The position numbers and the translations under genes are program-made. Below the pieces are notes generated by a model that had not been told where the DNA came from, made no database searches, and was given only the letters and a program-made list of their open reading frames with translations. From Candidatus Kaiserbacteria bacterium RIFCSPLOWO2_01_FULL_54_20 (GTDB lineage: Bacteria > Patescibacteriota > Minisyncoccia > Phycocordibacterales > UBA2100), in contig MFMA01000040.1 of the NCBI GenBank assembly GCA_001783355.1, forward strand, positions 1 through 12,328: DNA of 12,328 bases. The letters are read 5' to 3'. Each line of letters opens with the position of its first letter. Position 1 is the stretch's first letter. Below are positions 1-5,981 of this stretch, one piece after another.

Positions 1-1
1 C

Positions 2-70
2 GAAGCTGCAGAGGAGAGTGGTATATTGAAAGCATTACCAGCGCGAGTTGCGCTTCACTACAGAATTTAG
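2..70 (+). CDS. possible 3' end of an upstream gene (truncated by window edge)
   Basis: Reading frame 2 is open from the window edge to a TAG at 68-70. It gives about 22 residues ending in ALPARVALHYRI. This reads more like a protein tail than the alternative open frame 1, which ends at 88-90 and is rich in Cys, Ser and Arg. The fragment is too short to assign a family. The 64 bases between this stop and polA hold only the polA promoter region. The call is weak, because any 70-base stretch can be open by chance. Confidence 0.25.
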   Translation, partial: EAAEESGILKALPARVALHYRI

Positions 71-97
71 GGAGAACTCGTTGCTCATAGGATACAT

Positions 98-134
98 TTG
101 TAAGTCAGAGTTGTCAATGGGCTATACTATATAA
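98..134 (+). promoter_or_regulatory. polA promoter with -10 box placed for a leaderless mRNA
   Basis: A perfect-looking -10 box TATACT lies at 123-128, preceded by GGC, and is followed by exactly six bases before the polA ATG at 135. Transcription normally starts about seven bases after the -10 box, so the mRNA would begin at or next to the start codon. There is no Shine-Dalgarno sequence. A weak -35 candidate TTGTAA lies at 98-103 with a long 19-bp spacer. The same arrangement recurs before several other genes in the window. Confidence 0.6.
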
Positions 135-2558
135 ATGCCTAAGAGTGCCAAGAAACGGTTGGTGATACTGGACACCCACGCGATACTGCACCGCGCTTAT
201 CATGCTTTGCCGGACTTCTCCTCGAGCAAGGGCGAGCCGACGGGCGCCTTGTACGGGCTCATTTCTATACTCGTGCGGATTATGCAGGATTTGGGACCCG
301 ACTATGTCGCGGCCGCGTTCGACCTGCCCGGCGCGACCTTCCGCCACGTGGCGTATGACAAATATAAAGCGCATCGGGCTAAAGGCGACGACGCGCTTAT
401 CGAGCAGATTAAACGCAGCCGCGACGTGCTCAAAGCATTTGGCCTGCCGCTCTACGAGGCCAAGGGGTTTGAGGCCGATGATGTCATCGGCACCATTGTC
501 GAGCAAACCAAGAAAGACAAAAACTTGGAAGTGGTCATCGCCTCCGGCGATATGGACACCCTGCAGTTGGTGGACGGCAAGCGGGTCAAAGTTTTTACCA
601 TGCGCAAAGGGCTCACCGACATCGTCACCTACGACGAGACAGCAGTGCACGAGCGCTACGGCTTTGGGCCGGAGAGTGTGCCCGACCTCAAGGCAATAAT
701 GGGCGACGCCTCCGACAATATTAAAGGCGTGCCGGGCGTGGGCGAGGGTAGCGCGCTCAAGCTCATCCAAACCTATGGGAGTTTGGAGGGTGTTTATAAA
801 GCGATTAGAAAAGATGGGGTAGAAGCGGTGGCAAAGAAGGCGGGGATACAAACGCGCTACGCGCAGTTGATGGCCGACAACAAAGAGAGCGCCACCTTTA
901 GCAAAATGCTCGCGCAGATACGCCGCGACGCGCCGATTGAGTTTGCGCTCCCTAAAAAGACGTGGAAAGAGGGCGCCGATGCGGGTGAGGTGCTTGATAT
1001 GTTGAATGAGTTTGAGTTCCGCTCGCTGATACCAAGAGTAAAACAAATGTTAGGGGGAGGGGCGGCGGGCGAAACAGTTGGCCAAAATAGTCTGGCCTCG
1101 CCTGCGAGCCCTGGAAGAGACGCGCAGGACGAGGAGACCCGAGGACTTTTTGGACACGCTGTTTCGCCCGAAGCAATAAAAAAAGCCCAGTTGGCCGTGT
1201 GGGTCCTCGACACCAACATCACCGACCCGACAGTTGAAGACATTTACCGCTACGGCAAGTCGAACGACTTTAAAGAGGCGCTGCAAAATATTGAAGCAGA
1301 GATAAAAAAAAGAAAGTTGGATTTTGTGTACGAAAAGATAGAACTGCCGCTCTCTCCCGTGCTACGGCGGATGGAGGAGCGCGGGGTCAAGGTTGATAAA
1401 AAGTTTTTGGCCGCGCTGTCGAAGGACTATCACAAAGAGCTCGACACAATTGCCAAGCGCATCTACAAAGCCGCAGGGGGCGAGTTCAACATCGCTTCGC
1501 CAAAACAGCTCGGCGACATACTCTTCGACAAGTTGGGCCTTGCTTCGGCGAAGCAAAAAAAGACCGCCGGCGGCCAGCGCTCCACTAAAGAAAGCGAGCT
1601 CCAGAAGCTCAAAAGCGCGCACCCGATTATTGAAGATATTTTGTCGTACCGCGAGCTCGCCAAACTCCTCTCCACCTACATCGACACCATCCCGACCCTA
1701 CTCGACAACAACGACCGGCTCCACACCACCTACCTTCAGGCGGGTACCACGACCGGCCGCGTCGCCTCGCAGAACCCGAACCTACAGAATATCCCCATCA
1801 AAACCGAGCTCGGCCGCGCCATCCGCAATGCGTTTGTCGCCGACAAAGGGATGGCGATGCTCGCGTTCGACTATAGCCAGATAGAACTGCGCATCGCGGC
1901 GCTTTTGAGCGGCGATGAAGTGCTGGCTGACATTTTCCGCAACGGCAGAGACGTGCACTCCGAGGTGGCCTCGCGCGTCTTCCATGTAAAAGCCGATGAG
2001 GTGACGTACGAAATGCGCCGCAGAGCCAAGGTCATCAACTTTGGGATACTCTACGGCATGGGGGTGACGGCGCTGCAACAGAGTTTGGGTACTAACCGCA
2101 AGGAGGCGCAGGAATTTTATAATCAATATTTCGAGGCCTTCCCCCGGCTCTCCGCTTTTATGGACGAGACCATTGCAAAAGCAAACAAACTCGGCTATAC
2201 CGAGACGCTCTTTGGCCGCCGGCGCTACTTCGACGGCATTAAATCCCCGATTCCTTTTGTCAAAGCCGCGGCCGAGCGCATGGCACTCAACGCCCCCTTC
2301 CAAGGCACAGCGGCCGATTTGTTTAAAATAGCGATGTTGCGCGTGGACGAGTATTTGCAAAAGGACAAAAGGGGCTACTTGCTACTGCAGGTGCATGACG
2401 AGCTGGTGTTTGAGGTGGAAGAAGGGGTGGTCAAAGAAGTCGCGGGTAAACTTAAAGAGCTGATGGAGGGCGTTATCCCCGAAAAAGAATTAAATGGCAT
2501 TCCCATACTTGTAGACGGCAAGGCGGGCAAAAACTGGGGAGAAATGCGGGCTCTCTAA
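135..2558 (+). CDS. polA: DNA polymerase I (family A), 5' nuclease plus polymerase, 3'-5' exonuclease domain reduced
   Basis: The product is an 807-residue family A DNA polymerase for Okazaki fragment maturation and repair synthesis. The 5' nuclease spans about residues 8-300, with the first metal-binding Asp13 in VILDTHA, then EADDVIG, GDMDTLQLV and the helix-hairpin-helix GVPGVGEGSA. The polymerase spans about 390-807. It shows motif A DYSQIELR (Asp579), O-helix RRAKVINFGILYG (Lys632, Phe636, Tyr640) and motif C HDE (754-756). Between the two, only about 80 residues replace the roughly 190-residue 3'-5' exonuclease domain of E. coli Pol I. They comprise a low-complexity linker (about 308-340) and a remnant resembling the end of that domain (LDTNITDPTVEDI). 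Proofreading is therefore expected to be absent. The ATG at 135 follows a leaderless-type promoter. A short palindrome at 1540-1556 is read in frame as LASAKQ. The HolA-like gene starts 12 nt downstream. Confidence 0.97.
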   Translation: MPKSAKKRLVILDTHAILHRAYHALPDFSSSKGEPTGALYGLISILVRIMQDLGPDYVAAAFDLPGATFRHVAYDKYKAHRAKGDDALIEQIKRSRDVLKAFGLPLYEAKGFEADDVIGTIVEQTKKDKNLEVVIASGDMDTLQLVDGKRVKVFTMRKGLTDIVTYDETAVHERYGFGPESVPDLKAIMGDASDNIKGVPGVGEGSALKLIQTYGSLEGVYKAIRKDGVEAVAKKAGIQTRYAQLMADNKESATFSKMLAQIRRDAPIEFALPKKTWKEGADAGEVLDMLNEFEFRSLIPRVKQMLGGGAAGETVGQNSLASPASPGRDAQDEETRGLFGHAVSPEAIKKAQLAVWVLDTNITDPTVEDIYRYGKSNDFKEALQNIEAEIKKRKLDFVYEKIELPLSPVLRRMEERGVKVDKKFLAALSKDYHKELDTIAKRIYKAAGGEFNIASPKQLGDILFDKLGLASAKQKKTAGGQRSTKESELQKLKSAHPIIEDILSYRELAKLLSTYIDTIPTLLDNNDRLHTTYLQAGTTTGRVASQNPNLQNIPIKTELGRAIRNAFVADKGMAMLAFDYSQIELRIAALLSGDEVLADIFRNGRDVHSEVASRVFHVKADEVTYEMRRRAKVINFGILYGMGVTALQQSLGTNRKEAQEFYNQYFEAFPRLSAFMDETIAKANKLGYTETLFGRRRYFDGIKSPIPFVKAAAERMALNAPFQGTAADLFKIAMLRVDEYLQKDKRGYLLLQVHDELVFEVEEGVVKEVAGKLKELMEGVIPEKELNGIPILVDGKAGKNWGEMRAL
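1540..1556. repeat. 17-nt palindrome inside polA, read in frame
   Basis: TTGCTTCG at 1540-1547 and CGAAGCAA at 1549-1556 are exact reverse complements around a single central base. The codons give LASAKQ just after DKLGL. In many PolA proteins this site carries a short variable loop before the conserved ST..ELQKL segment, so an inserted hairpin is tolerated there. It belongs with the palindromes at 7262-7281 and 8080-8097, which are also read through in frame. Confidence 0.55.
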
Positions 2559-2570
2559 ACAAAAAGAAAT

Positions 2571-3122
2571 ATGATAAAAGCGGTGGTTGGAAAAAATGTG
2601 GCTGGTGAGGAATTGCGGTGGCAGTTGCTCACCGAAGAAGAGTTGGTGTCGCTCGCCTCGACCGACGCGCTCTTTGGCGGCGCGCAGACGTTTGTGCTCG
2701 AGGGCGCGCTCTATGGCGAGCGGGGCGAGGAGTTTGTTGATTTGTTGGAGGTGTTTGCCGAGTCGCCACACACGTTCATCTTTAAAGAAGAAAAGTTATT
2801 GAAAGCGGAAACAGAGGCTTTAAAAAAAGCAGGGGCAAAAATTGAGTTGGAAAAGAAAGCAGAAAAGAAAGAATACAGATTTGATAATTTTGGTGTAGCC
2901 GAGGCCCTGGGCAAGAAAGACAAAAAAGGGTTGTGGCTGGCGCTGATGGCTTCGTGGAGAGAGGGGGAGAAGCCCGAAGCGGTGGCGGGCCTCATGGCGT
3001 GGAAAGCCCGCCAAATGAAAGACATAAAACTGTCCCGCGACCTCGTGTGCCTCTATCACGACTCCCACAGAGGAGCGGGGGAGCTAGAGTTGTTGTTGGA
3101 GCGCTTTGCTTTGAAACTCTAG
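2571..3122 (+). CDS. holA: HolA-like protein (short DNA polymerase III delta subunit homologue)
   Basis: This 183-residue soluble protein resembles DNA polymerase III delta, the clamp-loader subunit that opens the sliding clamp. The early part ALFGGAQTFVLEGAL resembles the delta segment in which a small residue pair precedes RLVVLEN. Next comes DLLEVFAESPHTFIFKEEKL, then FGVAEALGKKDKKGLWLAL and GEKPEAVAGLMAWKARQM. The last two match the delta domain II-III pattern of an F-x-x-x-x-A-L-G-x-x-D segment followed by a G-L-L-A-W-Q-x-R-like segment. It is much shorter than the about 340 residues of E. coli HolA and lacks most of the N-terminal AAA-like domain. It lies 12 nt after polA with no clear ribosome site, so it is probably co-transcribed. 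The family assignment is by pattern only. A structure-level search against PF06144 would settle it. Confidence 0.6.
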   Translation: MIKAVVGKNVAGEELRWQLLTEEELVSLASTDALFGGAQTFVLEGALYGERGEEFVDLLEVFAESPHTFIFKEEKLLKAETEALKKAGAKIELEKKAEKKEYRFDNFGVAEALGKKDKKGLWLALMASWREGEKPEAVAGLMAWKARQMKDIKLSRDLVCLYHDSHRGAGELELLLERFALKL

Positions 3123-3133
3123 TCGTCACAAGT

Positions 3134-3340
3134 TAAATTTTGCCGTCGCAAAATTTACTCGCGACCCCGGCTCGCGGCCCTGCAATTGCAGGGCAACGCT
3201 GCGCCTCGGACTTGTCGTCAGGGATATTTTACTCGTCGTCACTCGTAAAATTCCACGACCCTGCCTCGCCTGTTTCGCCTGCTAACGAAACATGGTTCCG
3301 GCTCGGACAAGTGTCGGCAAAAGCAAAGCAGTTTGCTTTT
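3134..3340. repeat. cluster of six short perfect inverted repeats between holA-like gene and tRNA-Lys
   Basis: No gene is visible here, but the stretch is packed with stem-loops. They are a 10-bp stem at 3134-3143/3148-3157, 5 bp at 3160-3164/3172-3176, a perfect 18-bp palindrome at 3177-3194, 7 bp at 3226-3232/3245-3251, 7 bp at 3271-3277/3286-3292, and 9 bp at 3319-3327/3332-3340. ACAAGT (3128-3133, 3307-3312) and its complement ACTTGT (3210-3215) recur, as do TCGTCA words. The region lies 3' of genes on both strands (holA-like on plus, tRNA-Lys on minus), so some stems may act in termination. That does not explain the number of different stems. Confidence 0.75.
3319..3340 (-). terminator. 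possible terminator of tRNA-Lys
   Basis: On the minus strand, ten bases after the tRNA-Lys 3' end, a 9-bp stem AAAAGCAAA/TTTGCTTTT closes a 4-base loop and ends in four T. The T run is part of the stem rather than after it, so this is not a textbook intrinsic terminator. The same hairpin also reads as a T-ended stem on the plus strand for the HolA-like transcript. Confidence 0.35.
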
Positions 3341-3350
3341 ACCTACCTAG

Positions 3351-3423
3351 TCCGCCCACTTGGATTCGAACCAAGGACCTTCTCCTTAAAAGGGAGCCGC
3401 TCTACCGACTGAGCTATGGGCGG
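3351..3423 (-). tRNA. tRNA-Lys (anticodon UUU)
   Basis: The minus strand folds as a 73-nt tRNA. The acceptor stem is CCGCCCA/TGGGCGG with discriminator A at 3351, the D arm is GCTC/GAGC, the anticodon loop is CTTTTAA giving UUU, and the T loop is TTCGAAT. The first anticodon-stem pair is a G-A mismatch (positions 27-43). CCA is not encoded. The gene is isolated, convergent with the HolA-like gene and divergent from the cysteine-rich gene. Confidence 0.96.
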
Positions 3424-3455
3424 AAGTTTCCACCCCTGTATGGGCGGTTGACCGC

Positions 3456-3464
3456 ACTATAGCA
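3456..3464 (-). promoter_or_regulatory. extended -10 promoter of tRNA-Lys
   Basis: On the minus strand the bases read TGCTATAGT, an extended -10 element (TGn followed by TATAGT). It lies about 33 nt before the tRNA 5' end, which allows a leader of about 25 nt to be removed by RNase P. No convincing -35 box is seen at the usual distance, which is common for extended -10 promoters. Confidence 0.45.
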
Positions 3465-3482
3465 AAATTGTGACAAATTTTG
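3463..3482. repeat. 20-bp inverted repeat between tRNA-Lys and cysteine-rich gene, operator-like
   Basis: CAAAATT at 3463-3469 and AATTTTG at 3476-3482 are exact complements separated by six bases, with TTG/CAA symmetry continuing inward. It sits between the tRNA-Lys -10 element and the start of the cysteine-rich gene. It could be an operator for either gene, or just an AT-rich upstream stretch. No regulator is identified. Confidence 0.3.
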
Positions 3483-3503
3483 TAGAGTGTTCAAGGTTTG
3501 GAC

Positions 3504-3510
3504 AAAGGAG
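3504..3510 (+). promoter_or_regulatory. strong Shine-Dalgarno site that sets the start of the cysteine-rich gene
   Basis: AAAGGAG ends six bases before ATG at 3517. This chooses 3517 over the GTG at 3487, which has no ribosome site. It is the only clear Shine-Dalgarno sequence I could find before a gene in this window. Confidence 0.7.
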
Positions 3511-3516
3511 CCCCTC

Positions 3517-4020
3517 ATGGAGCAAACGACAAATGTCCGCTCCTGTGGAGAGGGCAAAGACCGATGCACTGCGTGTTGCAAGGTGTATTGGATCGAAGAG
3601 GTCGACACTAAGCTTGGAGAGTGGTGTAAGCACTGCACTATCGGGCAAGGATGCGGCGTCTACGCTAGTCGCCCCAAGGAGTGCGCTGACTACAAGTGTC
3701 TCTGGCTTCACGGCTCGGGACGGGAGGATGACCGTCCTGACAAGTTGAAGGTGGTGATGGATGGAATCCCCGTCGAGGTCGAAGGGCGCACAATAACCCT
3801 TATTACTATTTGGGAGGTCTCTCAGGGCGCTTCAACAAAAAAGCGCGTCCAAGAAATTGCGGATTCGTGCAAAAGACAAGGCTACGTGGTGTGTTTCCGG
3901 AGCTTGTCGGCTAGCGGTAAATATCACGAGAGCTACGCAATCCCTAAGGGCTTGTTTACCGAGAGACAATTAGAAAAGTTCTTCGCCGTTGCTAGAGAAG
4001 AAACGCGCCCACTTCCATAA
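3517..4020 (+). CDS. YkgJ-like cysteine-cluster protein (putative metal or Fe-S binding)
   Basis: The product is 167 residues from the ATG with the AAAGGAG site. The first 61 residues hold nine cysteines: Cys10, Cys17, Cys20, Cys21, Cys37, Cys40, Cys46, Cys56 and Cys61. The pattern CxxCC, then CKHC, C, RPxxC and YKCLWL is typical of the YkgJ/CxxCxxCC family, thought to bind zinc or an iron-sulfur cluster. The biochemical role of that family is not established. The C-terminal 100 residues form a plain alpha/beta region without a motif I recognise. No signal peptide or membrane segment is seen. The gene stands alone, with its own ribosome site and terminator. Its codon choice looks less dominated by CGC, GGC and GCC than its neighbours. 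Together these suggest, but do not prove, that it was acquired by transfer. The stop codon lies inside the terminator loop. Confidence 0.75.
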   Translation: MEQTTNVRSCGEGKDRCTACCKVYWIEEVDTKLGEWCKHCTIGQGCGVYASRPKECADYKCLWLHGSGREDDRPDKLKVVMDGIPVEVEGRTITLITIWEVSQGASTKKRVQEIADSCKRQGYVVCFRSLSASGKYHESYAIPKGLFTERQLEKFFAVAREETRPLP

Positions 4021-4039
4021 ATTGGGCGCGTTTTCGTTT
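4001..4039 (+). terminator. intrinsic terminator overlapping the end of the cysteine-rich gene
   Basis: An 11-bp perfect stem AAACGCGCCCA (4001-4011) / TGGGCGCGTTT (4023-4033) has an 11-base loop. It is followed by a T-rich tail, T-C-G then TTTTT, to about 4039. The upstream arm is coding sequence and the stop codon lies in the loop. It also separates this gene from the convergent minus-strand operon that ends at 4040 and may work in both directions. Confidence 0.8.
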
Positions 4040-4441
4040 TTATAACTGCTGGAGGTCTTGGGCGAGCGCGCCGGCGCCGGAGAGGAGGAGCGAGAGGCAC
4101 ATGGCTGTGAGGAGGAGGAGGGATGAGCGCGAGAGGGGGATGAGGCGGGGGTAGTATTTTTTGAGAATAAAGCATTTGATGAGGGCGAGGACGGCGAGCA
4201 GAGCCGCTATTTGCGTTGCGTAGCCAAAGAACAGCATCGCGCCCACGACCACAAAGAAAACAATCGAGATCCATGCCGCCCACGAAGTTGCGCCCACAAC
4301 AAGGAAGCGCATCTGCGCGATTTCGTCGCGGCGGCCAAATTGTGCGTATGCGACGTACAAAAATGCGAGTGCCACCGCAACGCGGATAATAGTCGGCGCG
4401 AGCGTTTGAAACACAAGCAGGTCGGGGAAAGCGTTAAGCAT
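4040..4441 (-). CDS. DoxX-like integral membrane protein
   Basis: This 133-residue protein has about four hydrophobic segments (near residues 15-32, 47-69, 72-90 and 104-120). The order resembles DoxX: an early PTIIRVAVALAFLYVAYAQF helix, a central helix pair with GYATQIAALLAVLALI, and a last helix ending GAGALAQDL, which resembles the GPG.LSLD end of DoxX proteins. DoxX members were named for a quinol oxidase subunit, but most are of unknown function. It is the last gene of the ruvA operon. Its ATG lies one base after the stop of the small membrane protein, so translation is probably coupled. No specific substrate can be read from the sequence. Confidence 0.55.
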   Translation of the reverse strand: MLNAFPDLLVFQTLAPTIIRVAVALAFLYVAYAQFGRRDEIAQMRFLVVGATSWAAWISIVFFVVVGAMLFFGYATQIAALLAVLALIKCFILKKYYPRLIPLSRSSLLLLTAMCLSLLLSGAGALAQDLQQL

Positions 4442-4442
4442 T

Positions 4443-4694
4443 TTAGTATTGATTATTTTGGTCTAATGTTGGCGGGGGTTCGACTTTTGGCGTGCTAGAG
4501 GCGTCGTTGCCGAACGTAGGGCCGTAGGCCTCGCCGGTGCCAAGCGGCGCCGGGGGCGAGAGGAACAGGCCTTTGAGGTCGGCTTTGCCCGGGCCGCCGG
4601 CGAAGTACCATAGCGCCACCAATATCGCCATAAATCCTAGGAACAAATAGAGTTCGTTCATCGGGTCGCCGCTCTTTTTGTCATCGTCCGCCAT
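4443..4694 (-). CDS. small single-pass membrane protein, unknown function
   Basis: The product has 83 residues. A charged start MADDDKKSGDPMN is followed by one hydrophobic helix (about 14-32, ELYLFLGFMAILVALWYFA). Then comes GGPGKADLKGLFLSPPAPLGTGEAYGP and a proline- and asparagine-rich tail. The likely topology is a single membrane anchor with a flexible tail. I recognise no enzymatic motif. Its ATG directly follows the TAG of the MurE-like gene with no gap. A TATACT box six bases upstream could also give it its own leaderless transcript. Position between a cell-wall ligase and a DoxX-like gene is consistent with an envelope role, but this is inference. Confidence 0.75.
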   Translation of the reverse strand: MADDDKKSGDPMNELYLFLGFMAILVALWYFAGGPGKADLKGLFLSPPAPLGTGEAYGPTFGNDASSTPKVEPPPTLDQNNQY

Positions 4695-5981
4695 CTATTT
4701 AGTATAGCCGAGTTTGGCAAGCTCCTCGCGCGCCACCTGCGCGTCGCTCCACACCTGCTTGATGCCGCGCGGCCCCATTATGTAAGGGTCAGTGCCCTTA
4801 CCCGTAATCAACACTGCATCGCCGTCTTTAGCTTCTTTAAGTGCCGCGGTTATCGCCGCGCGCCGGTCGAGTAGTAGGACAGGTTTTTTGGTTTTAAACC
4901 CTGCCGCAAGTTCGCGCATGATTTTTTGCGGGTCTTCATCGTACGGGTCTTCATTGGTGATGATGGTAGTTGCGGCGTACTCCTCGGCAAGCGCGCCGCG
5001 CTCGGCGCGCTTGGCTTGATCGCGCCCGCCGCCGGTCGCGCCAATGATGGCAGTAATGCGCTTTTTATTAAACGTACTGTAGAGCGCGCGCAACGACTCC
5101 ATAGTGTGCGCGTAGTCCACCACCACATCAAACGGTTGGCTCGCCTCGATGCGCTCGGCGCGGCCGGCGATGGGGGGCATGTGCTCCAGCGCGCGCTTCA
5201 TCACGCTGCACTCCAGCCCCAGCGCCTCACCGAGTGATAGTGCGGCCAAACAATTGTAGAGATTAAAGAGCCCGGGGAGTGGCACACTAAAAAGTTCGCC
5301 GCGCCAGGTAAAGCGGATATTTTTGTCGTCGGCGGTGTACGGCTCGGCGTCGCGCAATGAGTAGGCTACCCTTTTTTCAGCAGGGAAGTCCAAAAACTTT
5401 TGTCCGTACGCATCGTCGGCGTTGGCAACAATAATGCGCGGCTGTTTGGGCGAGCGCTCCAGATGCTTGGCCAACGAAAGTTTTGCCGCGGCGTACGCCT
5501 CGAAACTACCGTGGCTTTCGATATGCTCGGGCGCGAGGTTGGTAAACACCAGCGCATTGAGGGCGACCCCTTTGTGGCGGAACTGCTTTACCGCTTCGGA
5601 AGAAGTCTCTATAACCGCGTGCGTACAACCTGCCGCCACAGCTTGATGCAAAAAACGTTGGACAAAAAACCGCCCCGGCAGGCCCATCTTGTATACGTTG
5701 CGCTCGCACTGTCCGCCGATGCAAAACTGTATGGTGCTGGACGATGCGGTTTTGGTGCCACTTTCTCGCAGCAATTGTGCAATAAGCTCGGTCGTCGACG
5801 TCTTACCCTTAGTGCCGGTCACCGCAATGACCACCAACTTGCGCGAGGGATTGCCATACAAAACAGTTCCCACAACAGCAAGGAAATAGTGATAGATGGG
5901 TTGGCCAAAACGATAGAGCGGTTTGGGTATCAGCTTTTGTACAAAACGCAGCGTCTCCTCCAGTGTGCTTGAGGGTTTCAT
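4695..5981 (-). CDS. murE: MurE-like Mur ligase (UDP-N-acetylmuramyl tripeptide synthase family)
   Basis: The product is a 428-residue ATP-dependent amino acid ligase of the cytoplasmic peptidoglycan pathway. It has the P-loop TGTKGKTST (residues 55-63), an ETSSEAV segment, TNLAPEHIESHGSFEAYAAAK (the Mur TN...H.D.HG...Y...K pattern, including the lysine that is carbamylated in this family) and GRAERI. These are followed by VVDYAHTMESL, GATGGGRDQAKR and the C-terminal ITGKGTDPY. The usual MurE N-terminal UDP-binding domain of about 90 residues is missing. In its place is a 45-residue leader with a hydrophobic stretch (29-42). The meso-DAP signature DNPR is replaced by NEDPYDEDP, so the amino acid added cannot be assumed. 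Its ATG overlaps the ruvA stop as ATGA, indicating coupled translation. Confidence 0.85.
   Translation of the reverse strand: MKPSSTLEETLRFVQKLIPKPLYRFGQPIYHYFLAVVGTVLYGNPSRKLVVIAVTGTKGKTSTTELIAQLLRESGTKTASSSTIQFCIGGQCERNVYKMGLPGRFFVQRFLHQAVAAGCTHAVIETSSEAVKQFRHKGVALNALVFTNLAPEHIESHGSFEAYAAAKLSLAKHLERSPKQPRIIVANADDAYGQKFLDFPAEKRVAYSLRDAEPYTADDKNIRFTWRGELFSVPLPGLFNLYNCLAALSLGEALGLECSVMKRALEHMPPIAGRAERIEASQPFDVVVDYAHTMESLRALYSTFNKKRITAIIGATGGGRDQAKRAERGALAEEYAATTIITNEDPYDEDPQKIMRELAAGFKTKKPVLLLDRRAAITAALKEAKDGDAVLITGKGTDPYIMGPRGIKQVWSDAQVAREELAKLGYTK
4701..4706 (-). promoter_or_regulatory. possible internal leaderless promoter (-10 TATACT) inside the end of the MurE-like gene
   Basis: The minus strand reads GGCTATACT followed by six bases and then the ATG at 4694. 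The same bases encode the last residues G-Y-T-K and stop of the MurE-like protein, so a chance match is possible. The spacing is identical to polA, the 7580 gene and pyrD, and the extended GGCTATACT is identical to polA. Confidence 0.4.

Noticed and set aside
114..1046. 310-codon open frame on the minus strand opposite polA, and other long frames inside polA (1782-2360 minus, 1393-1884 plus)
   Set aside because: They lie opposite or inside clearly recognised polA motifs, have no promoter or ribosome site, and their translations show no family pattern. GC-rich coding DNA commonly gives such shadow frames.
3140..3412. 90-codon plus-strand frame running through the palindrome cluster into tRNA-Lys
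   Set aside because: It extends across the antisense of a well-folded tRNA, including a peptide GFEPRT typical of antisense T-arm translation. The palindromes explain the sequence better.
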